A stretch of 64,000 bases of DNA from Microlunatus antarcticus (GCF_014193425.1 NZ_JACHZG010000001.1:2046001-2110000); one strand, 5' to 3'; positions 15,692 to 24,867 are shown, counted from the stretch's first letter. A program made the numbers and translations. Notes: generated by a model not told the origin, from the sequence alone.

Positions 15692-17392
15692 TCAGCCAGC
15701 CGTCGCCGGGGCGGCCTGGGTGGACTCGCCCGCCCAACGGTCCAGCGCCGCCGTGAGCCCCGCGGCAGCCTCCGCGGCGTCGGTGCTGTCGGTCGCCCAG
15801 GCGATCACCCCGTCGGGGCGGACGAGGAGTCCGGTCGCCGTCCGATAGGCGTCGGGACAGGCGGTCGATGCCGCACGCTCCGTCACGGTCTCGACGCGGT
15901 CGTTCCAGGCGTCGGAGATCGCGGCGAGGTCGCCGCCGAGGCGGTCGAGCAGGACGAACCGGCCGGTGTGGAAGTGGTCGGCCAGTCGGCCCCCGTCGGC
16001 CAGGGGCGTGTCGCCGACCTGGCGCCCGACCAGCGCGTGCCGGGACGTGTCGTCCTCGTGGTCCGCCGTCGGGTTGAGGTCGTAGCGCTGCGCGACACCC
16101 GAGGTGACCAGGACCAGGTGCGTGGTGGTGGCGGTGTTCGCCAGCAGCTCCTGCGCCACGATCCGGCGTAGCTGGATGGTCTTGTCGTCGCCGCGCATGA
16201 GGGCGACCTGGGCGCGGGTCCAGTCGAGCACCTGGGCGCCGATCGGGTGCCGCTCGGTCGTGTAGGTGTCGAGCAGGCCCTCGGGCGCCCAGCCGTGGAT
16301 GGTCGCGGCGAGCTTCCAGCCGAGGTTGACGGCGTCACCGGCGCCGAGGTTGAGGCCCTGCCCGCTGAAGGGGGAGTGCACGTGGGCGGCGTCGCCGGCC
16401 AGCAGCACCCGGCCGGCGCGGTAGGTGGTGGCCTGGCGGGCGTTGTCGGTCCAGCGGGTCGCCGCGCCGTGGATCGCGCGGACGGTGACCTCCTGCCCGG
16501 TGACCAGGCGGATGCTGGCCTGCAGCTCCGCCGCGGTCACCGGCCGGTCACGGACCGCCCGGTCAGGAGCGCCGGTGAACTGGACGGTCAGGATCCGGCC
16601 GGGGACCGGGCCGAGGCTGTAGACCCCGGTGGGCGTGTGGTGCCAGCCGCGCCCCAACCCGTCGGTGCCGTCCAGGTCCGCGATCGCCTGGTAGCCGGTG
16701 ATCTCCGCGTCCGTGCCGACGAAGTCGATCCCCGCCGTCCGGCGGATGCTGCTGCGTCCGCCGTCGGCGCCGATCACCCAGCCGACCCGGAGCGGACCGC
16801 GGCTCGTCGACAGCCGTCGGCCCACCTCGACCCCCTCCTCGTTCAGGAGCGGGTCCATCGCGGTCACCTCGACGCCGCGCACCACCTCGACCCCGAGCCC
16901 GGCCAGGTGTGCGAGCAGCAGCGCCTCCACCTCGCTCTGCCTCACCAGCGTGGACCCGCCGGACCCGGCGTGGGCCGTGATGTCCGGGTCGGCCTGGTCG
17001 ACGAGGTCCGGACGGAAGAAGAGTCCGGCGAAGTGGCCGGTGCTCGGGAACGGCGGACGACCACCGGCAGGGGGGCGGCCGCCCATCGGCGGCAGCGGCG
17101 TGCCGTTCGCGGCGGCGAAGGCCTTGAGCTCCTCCCCGAACCGCCGCTGCGCCGCCTCAGCCGCGGGGCGGAGCCCGCGCCGGTCCAGGATCTCGGCCGT
17201 GGCGACGTTGATCGAACCCGCCTTGATCGTCGTGTCCGGCGTCTCGTACCGGTCCAGCACGACGACGTCCACCCCGGCCAGGGCGAGCTCGGCCGCGACG
17301 AGCAGCCCGGTCGGACCCGCGCCGACCACGCCGACCTGGTGGTCGAGCTCGGACGGAACCACGGGCGGAGAGGTGGTCGCAGACGCAGTCAT
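15692..17392 (-). CDS. FAD-dependent aromatic monooxygenase (PheA/TfdB, Rox-like)
   Basis: A 566-residue class A flavoprotein hydroxylase. GVVGAGPTGLLVAAELALAG is the Rossmann FAD site, GADGGRSSIRR is the DG motif contacting FAD and NADPH, and VLLAGDAAHVHSPFSGQGLNLG is the GD motif. The final ~150 residues form a thioredoxin-like domain (FVLLDRLGGD...LLVRPDGVIAWA), as in rifampicin monooxygenase and polyketide hydroxylases. The enzyme hydroxylates phenolic rings with NAD(P)H and O2, and antibiotic inactivation is a fair alternative role. Divergent from a TetR regulator. Confidence 0.9.
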   Translation of the reverse strand: MTASATTSPPVVPSELDHQVGVVGAGPTGLLVAAELALAGVDVVVLDRYETPDTTIKAGSINVATAEILDRRGLRPAAEAAQRRFGEELKAFAAANGTPLPPMGGRPPAGGRPPFPSTGHFAGLFFRPDLVDQADPDITAHAGSGGSTLVRQSEVEALLLAHLAGLGVEVVRGVEVTAMDPLLNEEGVEVGRRLSTSRGPLRVGWVIGADGGRSSIRRTAGIDFVGTDAEITGYQAIADLDGTDGLGRGWHHTPTGVYSLGPVPGRILTVQFTGAPDRAVRDRPVTAAELQASIRLVTGQEVTVRAIHGAATRWTDNARQATTYRAGRVLLAGDAAHVHSPFSGQGLNLGAGDAVNLGWKLAATIHGWAPEGLLDTYTTERHPIGAQVLDWTRAQVALMRGDDKTIQLRRIVAQELLANTATTTHLVLVTSGVAQRYDLNPTADHEDDTSRHALVGRQVGDTPLADGGRLADHFHTGRFVLLDRLGGDLAAISDAWNDRVETVTERAASTACPDAYRTATGLLVRPDGVIAWATDSTDAAEAAAGLTAALDRWAGESTQAAPATAG

Positions 17393-17403
17393 GGTCTCTC
17401 GAA

Positions 17404-17450
17404 TCTATCGGTGAACGGGAACTCTGACCACGTTACCGATCGGCGATAGA
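17404..17450. promoter_or_regulatory. inverted repeat in monooxygenase/TetR promoter
   Basis: TCTATCG at 17404-17410 is repeated inverted as CGATAGA at 17444-17450, with an internal CCGATCGG palindrome at 17436-17443. The arms resemble the CTATC/GATAG core of classical tet operators. Likely target of the adjoining TetR protein, by position. Confidence 0.55.
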
Positions 17451-17459
17451 GTTCACAAC

Positions 17460-18023
17460 GTGACGAAGATCAACCGGCAGCAGATCGTCGACGAGGCGCT
17501 CGCCCTGCTCGACGAGGTGGGGCTCGACGGGTTCAGCACGAGACGGCTGGCGCAGCGGCTCGGGGTGGAGCAGCCGACGCTCTACTGGCACTTCAAGCGC
17601 AAGGAGGACCTCCTCACCGCGATGGCCGAGGCAACCCTCGCGCCCCACGGCGCAGCGGCGCTGCCCGAGCCGGGTGACGACTGGCAGGAGTGGTTCCTCG
17701 AGAACTACCGCAGCTTTCGCCGGGTGCTGCTGCAGCACCGGGACGGCGCACGGCTCCACGCCGGGACCTTCCCGAGCGCCGAGGGCCTCGACCGGTTGCT
17801 CCGCAAGTTCGCCTTCCTCGGCGACGCCGGTCTGCCGGAGCAGGACGCGCAGATGGGGATGCTGGCCGCGAGCCGCTTCACCGTCGGCAGCGCGCTCGAG
17901 GAGCAGTCCGAGAACGACAGCCAGCCGTCCGCCGACCTGCCTCCGATCGACCACGACCGGGCGTTCGAGGCGGGACTACGCCTCCTGGTCGGCGGTCTCG
18001 CCCGTACCCGGCCGCCCGGGTGA
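17460..18023 (+). CDS. TetR family regulator (TetR_C type)
   Basis: A 187-residue regulator with an N-terminal helix-turn-helix reading IVDEALALLDEVGLDGFSTRRLAQRLGVEQPTLYWHFKRKEDLL, very close to the tetracycline repressor TetR in its recognition helix. The C-terminal domain fits TetR_C. GTG at 17460. It is divergent from the FAD monooxygenase and probably represses it until substrate appears. Its 3' end overlaps the convergent histidine kinase gene by 48 bases. Confidence 0.9.
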   Translation: MTKINRQQIVDEALALLDEVGLDGFSTRRLAQRLGVEQPTLYWHFKRKEDLLTAMAEATLAPHGAAALPEPGDDWQEWFLENYRSFRRVLLQHRDGARLHAGTFPSAEGLDRLLRKFAFLGDAGLPEQDAQMGMLAASRFTVGSALEEQSENDSQPSADLPPIDHDRAFEAGLRLLVGGLARTRPPG

Positions 18024-19457
18024 CGGCCGGGGCTCGGCCGGCTGTCCGGCCGGGTCGGTCGTGACCCGCAGAGGAAGGGTCAGGCAGAAGTCAGCGCCCC
18101 CACCGGTCGGCTCCACCGGCACGCAGACGAGGTCACCACCGTGAGCCCTGGCGATGCCGCGGGCGATGGCCAGTCCCAGGCCGATGCCGCCCGAGTCGGC
18201 GCTCCTCGCCGGGTCGAGCCGGACGAGCCGGTCGAAGATCCGCTCGCGATCGGCGGCCGGGACGCCGGGGCCGTCGTCGCGTACGTGCACCACGGCGAGG
18301 TCACCGTGGACGGCGGACGTCACCGTGACCGTGCCACGGGGTCCGGCCGCGCGACGGGCGTTGTCCATGAGGTTGCGCAGCGCTCCGCGGAGCGAGGTGA
18401 GGTCGCCGCTCACGACAGGAGCGGCCCCGGCTGCCGTGATGGTGGCGGTGGGGGAGAGGAGGCGGGCCCGGACGACCTCGTCGTCCACCAGCCGGGCGAC
18501 CTCCACGGGGGCCAGGTCCAGCGCGGGGCTGGTGTCGAGACGAGCCAGGGCGACGAGGTCGTCGACCAGCCGGCCTGCTCGCTGGGCCTCGGCGATCAGC
18601 AGCACCTCCAGGTGCTCGCGGTCGCCCACGTCGAGGGTGCCGCCGTGCTCGAGCAGCGTCTCGGCCGCCGCCCGTACGCCCGTCAGCGGCGTACGGAGCT
18701 CGTGCGCCGCGTCGGCCACGAAGGCCCGGACCCGCTCCTCGGCGCGCAGTGCGTCCGTCTCGGCCGTCCGCGACTGCGCTTCCGCGCCCTCCAGCTCGTC
18801 GAGCATCTCGTCGAACGCCTGGGCGGTCCGGCCGATCTCGGTGTGGGTCCTGGTCGGGGAGAGGCGTCGACCGCGGGCCCCTCCGGCGATGCCCTGGGCG
18901 AGCGCGGCCATCGCGTCGAGCGGTCGCAGCGCGAGCCGTACGGCCAGGGCGACGAGCGCCGCGCTCAGCGCGAGCGCCACGAGCCCGCCCACGAGCAGGA
19001 TGCGGCGCAGAGACTGCAGCGCCCCCGTCGCCAGCGACGAGTTGACGCTCAGGGTGAGCTCGGCGCCGTCGACCCGGGTTGGACCGTTGAGCCGCGTGGT
19101 GACCGTCTGCACGCCGCCGCCCACCGGGAGCGGGCTGCCGATGACGGTGCCGTCGCGCAGCTGTAGCGAGGCAAGGACGCCGTCGACGCCGACCCGGTTG
19201 ACGATCTGCTGGGGGCGGACGCCGGACCGGGCGAGCTGGCGGGCCAGCTGGGCGCGCCCGCTGAGCAGGGCGTCGACGTTGCGCTCGGACTGGGTGGCGA
19301 AGACCGACTGCACCGACAGCGACAGCACCAGCAGGACGACGACCAGGACCACCATGACGGCCGCGATGACCCGGGTCCTGATCGACACGGTACCGAGCCG
19401 GGGGCGGGCGGGATCGGTGCCGGCGACCGTCGCGGGCGCCGGGACCGGGCCCCTCAC
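17976..19457 (-). CDS. sensor histidine kinase
   Basis: A 493-residue membrane sensor. A first helix (VIAAVMVVLVVVLLVLSLSV) and a second (ILLVGGLVALALSAALVALAV) flank an extracellular domain of ~110 residues. Then come a HAMP linker, the H-box AAHELRTPLTG with phospho-accepting His, an N-box NLMDNARRAAG, and G boxes DDGPGVP and GGIGLGLAIA. GTG at 19457 overlaps the stop of the response regulator upstream (GTGA), so sensor and regulator are co-translated. The signal is unknown. The secreted protein encoded divergently at 20295 is a natural candidate target. Confidence 0.92.
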   Translation of the reverse strand: MRGPVPAPATVAGTDPARPRLGTVSIRTRVIAAVMVVLVVVLLVLSLSVQSVFATQSERNVDALLSGRAQLARQLARSGVRPQQIVNRVGVDGVLASLQLRDGTVIGSPLPVGGGVQTVTTRLNGPTRVDGAELTLSVNSSLATGALQSLRRILLVGGLVALALSAALVALAVRLALRPLDAMAALAQGIAGGARGRRLSPTRTHTEIGRTAQAFDEMLDELEGAEAQSRTAETDALRAEERVRAFVADAAHELRTPLTGVRAAAETLLEHGGTLDVGDREHLEVLLIAEAQRAGRLVDDLVALARLDTSPALDLAPVEVARLVDDEVVRARLLSPTATITAAGAAPVVSGDLTSLRGALRNLMDNARRAAGPRGTVTVTSAVHGDLAVVHVRDDGPGVPAADRERIFDRLVRLDPARSADSGGIGLGLAIARGIARAHGGDLVCVPVEPTGGGADFCLTLPLRVTTDPAGQPAEPRPSPGRPGTGETADQEA

Positions 19458-20128
19458 TCGGTCTCCGCGAGCCGGTAGCCGCGGTGGCGGACGGTGTGCA
19501 CCAGCCGCGGCTGTCCGCCGGCCTCGAGCTTCCGCCGCAGCGAGGAGACGTGCACCTCGACGAGGTTGGGGTCGAAGCCGTCGTAGCCCCAAACCGAGGT
19601 GAGGAGCTGGGTCTTGGTCACCACCCGCTCCCGGTGGGCGGCGAGGTAGGCGAGCAGGCGCCGTTCGGTGTCGGTGAGGTCCAGGGTCCGGCCGGCCCGG
19701 CGCACCACGGCGGCGTCCTGGGTGAGCGTGAGGTCGCCGACCGCGCTCGCACCGCCTTCCGGCTGCGTCCGTCGGAGCACGGCACCGATGCGGGCGACGA
19801 GCTCGGCCATGGCGAAGGGCTTGACGAGGTAGTCGTCGGCCCCGGCGGCGAGCCCGGTCAGCCGGTCGTCCAGCCCGTCGCGCGCGGTCAGCACCAGGAC
19901 GGCGGCGCGGCTGCTGCGGCGCAGGACCGGGAGGAGGGTGAAGCCGTCTCGGCCCGGAAGCATCAGGTCGAGCACGACGAGATCGGGCCCGAACGCGCCG
20001 AGCCGGTCCTCGAGGTCGTCACCGTCCGCCTGTGACTCGACCACGAAGCCCCGGGACCGCAGGGCGGTCTGCACCGCGACCCGGATGGTCTCGTTGTCCT
20101 CGACCACGAGGATCCGCGACGCGCTCAT
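19454..20128 (-). CDS. OmpR/PhoB-type response regulator
   Basis: A 224-residue two-domain regulator. The receiver has the acidic pocket VVEDNE and phospho-accepting Asp54 in LVVLDLMLPGRDG, plus the conserved KPF of the receiver fold. The C-terminal winged helix (LDLTDTERRLLAYLAAHRERVVTKTQLLTSVWGY...VEVHVSSLRRKLE) binds DNA. It is cotranscribed with the downstream sensor kinase. ATG at 20128. Divergent from a small exported protein 166 bases away. Confidence 0.94.
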   Translation of the reverse strand: MSASRILVVEDNETIRVAVQTALRSRGFVVESQADGDDLEDRLGAFGPDLVVLDLMLPGRDGFTLLPVLRRSSRAAVLVLTARDGLDDRLTGLAAGADDYLVKPFAMAELVARIGAVLRRTQPEGGASAVGDLTLTQDAAVVRRAGRTLDLTDTERRLLAYLAAHRERVVTKTQLLTSVWGYDGFDPNLVEVHVSSLRRKLEAGGQPRLVHTVRHRGYRLAETE

Positions 20129-20294
20129 GCCCTCATGATGCCCAGCGCTCCGACGATCCCGGGCCCTCGAACGGCGCTCACCGGCTGAACGACCGCTGAA
20201 GGTCTTCCGCTCGTGCTGCCGATCGGTCCACGAGCGCTCCGAGACTGGCGTCAGCAGGGGGCCGACGCGGTCCCCACCGAGCGGAAGAAGCCCC

Positions 20295-20777
20295 ATGAAG
20301 AAGCCCCTCGTCCTCCTCGCGACCGCTGCCGCCACCCTCGCTCTCGCGGGTGCCGTCGGTGCCGGCGTCGCCTCCGCCGACCCCACCCCGGCGCCGACCT
20401 CGAGCCCGGCCCCCACCGCCTCGGCCGCTCCCACCCCGGGACCCGGCCGCAGCGCCACCAAGCCCGACCAGGGGGCCAAGAAGAAGCGCGACCTGACCCG
20501 GCGCGCTCTGCACGGAGAGGTCACGGTGGGGGCCAAGAAGCCTCGGGTGGTCGCCTTCCAGCGGGGCGTGGTCTCCGCGGTCAGCGGCAGCTCCGTGTCG
20601 GTGAAGAGCGCCGACGGCTTCGTCGGCACCTACGCGGTCGGACCGCAGACCAAGGTCCGTGAGGCGAAGAAGGAGGCCGGCATCGGCGACGTGTCGACCG
20701 GGGACCACGTCCGGGTCGTCGCAGCCAAGAACGGTCAGACCCTGACCGCGACCCGCATCGTCGACCGCACCGAGTAG
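20295..20777 (+). CDS. small secreted protein, DUF5666-like
   Basis: A 160-residue exported protein. The signal peptide is MKKPLVLLATAAATLALAGA with cleavage near ASADP. A Pro/Thr/Ser/Ala-rich stretch (residues ~30-55) and a lysine-rich segment follow. The C-terminal beta module VVAFQRGVVSAVSGSSVSVKSADGFVGTYAVG...STGDHVRVVAAKNGQTLTATRIV matches DUF5666-type OB-like domains. These are of unknown function and often lie beside OmpR-type two-component systems. Here the gene is divergent from exactly such a system, which suggests control by it. ATG at 20295. Confidence 0.8.
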   Translation: MKKPLVLLATAAATLALAGAVGAGVASADPTPAPTSSPAPTASAAPTPGPGRSATKPDQGAKKKRDLTRRALHGEVTVGAKKPRVVAFQRGVVSAVSGSSVSVKSADGFVGTYAVGPQTKVREAKKEAGIGDVSTGDHVRVVAAKNGQTLTATRIVDRTE

Positions 20778-20788
20778 GACGACCCCGT

Positions 20789-22909
20789 TCAGCGGGAGCC
20801 GACGGCGGAGTCGGACGAGTCGGCCGTGACGCGAAGGACCAGTGCCGCCCGTGGTGGGAGCGAGATGGTGCTGCCGCCGGCGAGGCTGGTCTGGCGGACC
20901 AGGTCGGTGACGTCGGTCGGCGCGACCACGCTGGCGGGTTCGCCCGACCAGTTGGCGACGAAGGCGACCGCTCCAGCCGGGGTGGTGCCGGTCGAGACGG
21001 TCACCGAGCCAGCCGCGCGCCAGGCGGCCGACGTCGGATCGGGCAGCAGCCAGCGCCCGACGCTGCGACCGAGGGCGGGGTTCGGCACGGTCGCCAGGTA
21101 GCTGATGCGACCCCGGCCGAGGGCCTTGGTCGTCAGTGCGGCCCGGGCGCCCAGCTCGTTGTCGTCGAACTCGAGGACCACGTCGGCCGAGTCCACCTTC
21201 AGCACGTCGACCCAGTCGGTCCCGGCCGCACCCGCCGCGAGGTCGAGCCGGGCTCCGGCGGCGGAGACCGGCAGGGGTGCCGAGAGGTTGCTGTACTCGT
21301 CGTAGTGCACGCCCGCGGGCTCGGCCAGACGGTCGGGGGCGACCGCGCGGCGGGCTCGGGCCAGCTCGTCGCCGTAGCCGGTCCGGATCCCGACCAGGAG
21401 GTGGCCGCCTGCTGCCGCGTAGGCCTCCAGGTGGTCCAGGACGGCGTCCTCGGCGACGTAGACGGCGGGGGCGACCAGCACGGGGTGCTGCTCGGCAAGG
21501 GCCGCGGGATCGTGGTCGAGGAACTGGCGTACGTGCTGGACGCGGATCTGGGCGCCGGCGTCGAACAGGCCGCGGTAGAGCGCGTCGAAGATCCTGAGGT
21601 ACGCGTTCGGGTCGGGCGCGCCCGACGGCAGGGCCAGCGGTGGGGAGGACTCGAACGACCACCTGGTGTCGCTGGAGTAGAGCAGCAGCACCTCGCCGTC
21701 GGGGACGTAGTCGTCGAGCGACGTCCCGAGCGCGGCCAGGTCCGCGCCGAGCGCGGCGACCTCGGCGTAGATGCGGCCCGGGACCTGGCTGTGGGGCAGC
21801 ACGCCGCCCCAGTACGTCTCCGCGCCGAAGTGCAGGGTGTGCCAGTGCCAGTACTCCACCATCCGTGACCCCCGCGCCAGCAACGCGAACGCGGCCTGCC
21901 TGATCTGGCCCGGGTAGGGCGGGTGGTTCTGCCAGGACCCGCCGATGGACTGGGCGTTGGTCTCGGTGACGAGGAACGGGGCCTGGGCCGACGACCAGGC
22001 GCGGTCGCCCCAGGCGAACAACGACGGCACGTCCGCGTGCCACCAGGTGTCGGTCTCCACGCTCTCGGCCCCGAGCGTCAGACCGTCCTGCATCTTGTAG
22101 TAGGGGTTGCCGGCCGCGACGTCGAGCGAGCGGACCAGCTCGTCGTCAGAGACCTGCGGGCGCGAGTAGGAGATGCAGGTGGTGACGAACTGGCCCTCGC
22201 GGGCGTAGGTGCGGACGAGGTCGGCCTGCCAGGCGATCAGGTCGGTGGCGAGGGTGGACTGGAAACGGCGCCACTCGAGCTCGTACTGGGGCATGAGGTT
22301 GCCGTCCGGACGCCACAGCTCGGACCAGTCGGAGAGGCGGTGCGACCAGTAGACGAGCCCCCAGGCCTCGTTCAGCGTCTCGACGTCGCCGTAGCGGTCG
22401 CGGAGCCAGGCGACGAACGCGGCGAAGGTGTGGTCGTTGTGCGGGAGCTGCAGGCCCGGCTCGTTGTCGACCTGGTAGCCGATCACGGCCGGGTGGTCCG
22501 CGTAGCGGGCGACGACCTTCCGCACGATCCGCTCGGCGTAGAACCGGTAGGCCGGGTGGCTCTGGTCCATCTCCTGCCGCGCACCCCAGCCGACCCGCTG
22601 CCCGGTCGTCGTCTCGGCGGCGATCTCGGGGTGCAGCCGCTGCAACCAGGGTGGGACGGCGTACGTCGGGGTCCCCAGGATCACGCCGATCCCGCGGGCC
22701 TGGGCCGCGTCGAGCACCGGCTGGAGCCAATCGAGGTCGAACACGCCCTCGCGCGGCTCCCAGGTCGACCACACCGACTCGCCCACCCGGATCACGGAGA
22801 AGCCTGCCGCCTTCATCAGGTCGAGGTCGCGCTCGACCGTCCCGGCGGGCTGGTACTCCGCGTAGTAGGCAGCGCCGAACAGCACGCCGGAGAAGGGGAT
22901 GTGAGCCAC
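20789..22909 (-). CDS. glycoside hydrolase family 42 beta-galactosidase
   Basis: A 706-residue cytoplasmic enzyme with the GH42 three-domain layout: a TIM barrel (residues 1-~390), a trimerisation/glutamine-amidotransferase-like domain and a C-terminal beta domain. The acid/base is Glu150 in YQVDNEPG and the nucleophile Glu316 in VTETNAQ. It cleaves terminal beta-galactosides from plant or host oligosaccharides. GTG at 22909 is preceded by GGGAGG. No transporter accompanies it; a frameshifted HxlR regulator lies divergently and a DUF1349 protein beyond. Confidence 0.93.
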   Translation of the reverse strand: MAHIPFSGVLFGAAYYAEYQPAGTVERDLDLMKAAGFSVIRVGESVWSTWEPREGVFDLDWLQPVLDAAQARGIGVILGTPTYAVPPWLQRLHPEIAAETTTGQRVGWGARQEMDQSHPAYRFYAERIVRKVVARYADHPAVIGYQVDNEPGLQLPHNDHTFAAFVAWLRDRYGDVETLNEAWGLVYWSHRLSDWSELWRPDGNLMPQYELEWRRFQSTLATDLIAWQADLVRTYAREGQFVTTCISYSRPQVSDDELVRSLDVAAGNPYYKMQDGLTLGAESVETDTWWHADVPSLFAWGDRAWSSAQAPFLVTETNAQSIGGSWQNHPPYPGQIRQAAFALLARGSRMVEYWHWHTLHFGAETYWGGVLPHSQVPGRIYAEVAALGADLAALGTSLDDYVPDGEVLLLYSSDTRWSFESSPPLALPSGAPDPNAYLRIFDALYRGLFDAGAQIRVQHVRQFLDHDPAALAEQHPVLVAPAVYVAEDAVLDHLEAYAAAGGHLLVGIRTGYGDELARARRAVAPDRLAEPAGVHYDEYSNLSAPLPVSAAGARLDLAAGAAGTDWVDVLKVDSADVVLEFDDNELGARAALTTKALGRGRISYLATVPNPALGRSVGRWLLPDPTSAAWRAAGSVTVSTGTTPAGAVAFVANWSGEPASVVAPTDVTDLVRQTSLAGGSTISLPPRAALVLRVTADSSDSAVGSR

Positions 22910-22966
22910 CGTCGACCTCCCTGTTGTCGATGACGTGCCGATGCTTCGACAACCTAGCGATGAAGC

Positions 22967-23271
22967 TTGCTGCCCCTCATGATCTTCGGCGACTCCTGGA
23001 ACCTGCTGATCCTGCGCGAGGCGTCTACGGCAGGCGCCGCTTCGACCAGGTGCAGCGCGCCCTCGAGATCGGCCGCAACATCCTCACCGACCGGGTCGGC
23101 ACCCTCGTCGGGGAGGGGCTGCCCGAGCGGGCCCCGTACCAGGAGCGGCCGACCCGGTACGAGTACCGGCTCACCGCGGGAGGTCGCGACACCTTCCCCG
23201 TCCTGCTCGCCATGGCCACCTGGCGGTGTGCGCACACCCTCGGCCCGCACGAGTCCTCCGTGGCTTACTGA
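22967..23271 (+). pseudogene. frameshifted HxlR family regulator
   Basis: The winged-helix signature of HxlR regulators is split over two frames. MIFGDSWNLLILREA is read from 22979. After a single missing base near 23034 the continuation is YGRRRFDQVQRALEIGRNILTDRVGTLVGEGLPERAPYQERPTRYEYRLTAGGRDTFPVLLAMATW, ending at 23271. The usual N-terminal cysteine segment is also absent, with a stop at 22961 in the first frame. Intact relatives are ~110-150 residues. It lies divergently beside the GH42 gene, perhaps its former regulator. A sequencing error is the alternative to real decay. Confidence 0.75.
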
Positions 23272-23337
23272 TGACCGTGGCCGATGTGCTCCGTCGTCCA
23301 GATCAGGCACTGACCGTGAACAGACCGAGAGGCAACC

Positions 23338-23928
23338 GTGACGCACACCATCGCCTGGACCGACGGGACCTGGACCCACCAGCCCGCCCACGTCATCAGC
23401 AAGGAGGATGGCCTCTACGCCACCGCGCGCGAGGGCAGCGACGCCTGGCGCACCACGTCCTACGGCTTCGTCCACGCCTCGGAGCACGCGTTGCTAGCCG
23501 GCCTCGAGCCGGAGTCGGCCGTCGAGGTGCAGTTCCGTCTCGACTTCTCGGGACAGTTCGACCAGGCGGGCATCTACGTCAGGGTCGACGACGAGACCTG
23601 GATCAAGGCCGGCGTGGAACTGAGTGACGGCGAGGAGAGCCTCGGAGCTGTCGTCACGCAGGGCACCTCCGACTGGTCGCTGTCCCCAGTTCCTGGCTGG
23701 GCGGGACGCCTGGTGACGATCCGTGGCAGCCGATCGGGCAACGCATTCACCGTTCGCGCCCGCGTCGACGACGAGCCCTGGCGGCTCGTACGCGTGGCAC
23801 CGCTCGACCCGGAGGCCACGGTCGCAGCGGGACCCTTCTGCTGTGCGCCGACCCGAGCCGACCTCACCGTCCACTTCACGTCCTGGCGCGTCACCGAGCC
23901 CGACGACAGCCTGCACCCAGACGCCTGA
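23338..23928 (+). CDS. DUF1349 domain-containing protein
   Basis: A 196-residue cytoplasmic beta-sandwich protein of the concanavalin-like DUF1349 family (yeast YOR050-type). Family features are EVQFRLDFSGQFDQAGIYVRVDDETWIKAGVELSDGEESLGAVVTQGTSDWS and the PGWAGRLVTIRGSRSG stretch. Biochemical function is unknown; a carbohydrate-binding or regulatory role has been guessed from the fold. GTG at 23338. Closeness to a beta-galactosidase would suit a sugar-related role, but nothing in the sequence proves it. Confidence 0.88.
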   Translation: MTHTIAWTDGTWTHQPAHVISKEDGLYATAREGSDAWRTTSYGFVHASEHALLAGLEPESAVEVQFRLDFSGQFDQAGIYVRVDDETWIKAGVELSDGEESLGAVVTQGTSDWSLSPVPGWAGRLVTIRGSRSGNAFTVRARVDDEPWRLVRVAPLDPEATVAAGPFCCAPTRADLTVHFTSWRVTEPDDSLHPDA

Positions 23929-24025
23929 CCCGGGTTCACGTCGGACCACGCAGCCGAGGGCGACGCGCTCGCCGCGACGAGCTGCGGGCGCCGCCCGGTC
24001 TCCGCGGGTACCTCGAACCGACGCC

Positions 24026-24199
24026 TCACCCTGAGGAGGTGAGGGCGGGAACCTTCCAGGCAGGAGAGAGGTCCCGCTCCTGATCCTCGGGAGCTGAGAC
24101 CCGCTCCGGAACCTCGGGAACCGGGCAGAAGTCGCCCTCGCACGCGGCGGCCGTCGGGTCGCCGACGAGCACGAGAGGACTCACCGGAGCGGTCGTCAC
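24026..24199 (-). CDS. short coupled reading frame after FrnE
   Basis: A 57-residue reading frame whose GTG at 24199 overlaps the stop of the DsbA-like gene upstream (GTGA). Its one notable element is CEGDFCPVPEVPE, a Cys-x4-Cys pair in an otherwise unstructured, proline-rich chain. The coupled start and strong G/C bias at third positions early on argue for translation. The second half is weaker. No family is known to me. It could be a small thiol protein working with FrnE, or simply a readable 3' tail. Confidence 0.45.
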   Translation of the reverse strand: MTTAPVSPLVLVGDPTAAACEGDFCPVPEVPERVSAPEDQERDLSPAWKVPALTSSG

Positions 24200-24867
24200 C
24201 TCGCCACGCCTTCGGCGGAGACCTGGTCGCGCTCGGCTCGCGCCTGCCGCAGGACGTCGGTGAAGGTCGCGGGATCCTGCGCCCCGGAGACGCCGTACCT
24301 GCCGTCGATCACGAAGAACGGCACCCCGCGGATGCCGTACACCTCCGCCTGGGCGACGTCGGCCTTGACGTCGGCGAGGAACGTCTCTGCCTCGAGGGCG
24401 GTGACCACCTCGGCCCGGTCGAGCCCGATCTCGGCGGCGAGGTCCGCGAGGTCGTCGACGCGCCCGACGTGGTGTCCCTCGACGAAGTACGCCTTGAGGA
24501 GGCGCTCCTTCATGTCGAGCTGGCGGCCCTTGCTCTTCGCGAAGTGGACCAGCTCGTGCGCCTTCACCGTGTTGGTCTGGTGGACGTGCTCGTAGTCGAA
24601 GTCGAGCCCGACGCTCGAAGCGATGCCGGTGACCCGTTCCAGCATCTCCGTCACCTGGGCGACGGGCATCCCCTTGCGCTCGCTCAAGTACTCGAGCGCG
24701 GTGCCCTCGTAGTCCACCGGGGTGTCCGGGGCGAGCTCGAACGAGTGGTACTCCACCTCGACGCCGCCGCCGAACTGGGCAGCCCCGTCCTCGAACTTGC
24801 GCTTGCCGATGTAGCACCAGGGGCACTGCACGTCGGACCAGATGTCGACCTTCACGGCTTCGCTCAT
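24196..24867 (-). CDS. DsbA-family oxidoreductase, FrnE type
   Basis: A 223-residue cytoplasmic thioredoxin-fold protein with inserted helical domain. The redox motif is CPWC in IWSDVQCPWCYIGKRKFE near the N-terminus, and the cis-proline segment is GVPFFVIDGRYGVSGAQDP. FrnE proteins form or isomerise disulfides in the cytoplasm and have been linked to oxidative-stress tolerance and polyketide biosynthesis. ATG at 24867 (sequence MSEAVKVDIW). A tiny frame is coupled to its stop codon. Confidence 0.92.
   Translation of the reverse strand: MSEAVKVDIWSDVQCPWCYIGKRKFEDGAAQFGGGVEVEYHSFELAPDTPVDYEGTALEYLSERKGMPVAQVTEMLERVTGIASSVGLDFDYEHVHQTNTVKAHELVHFAKSKGRQLDMKERLLKAYFVEGHHVGRVDDLADLAAEIGLDRAEVVTALEAETFLADVKADVAQAEVYGIRGVPFFVIDGRYGVSGAQDPATFTDVLRQARAERDQVSAEGVAR

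Noticed and set aside
16247-17449. 400-residue forward reading frame opposite the FAD monooxygenase
   Set aside because: It is antisense to a gene with full FAD-hydroxylase motifs. Its Gly/Arg/Val-rich composition is the usual shadow of high-GC coding sequence.
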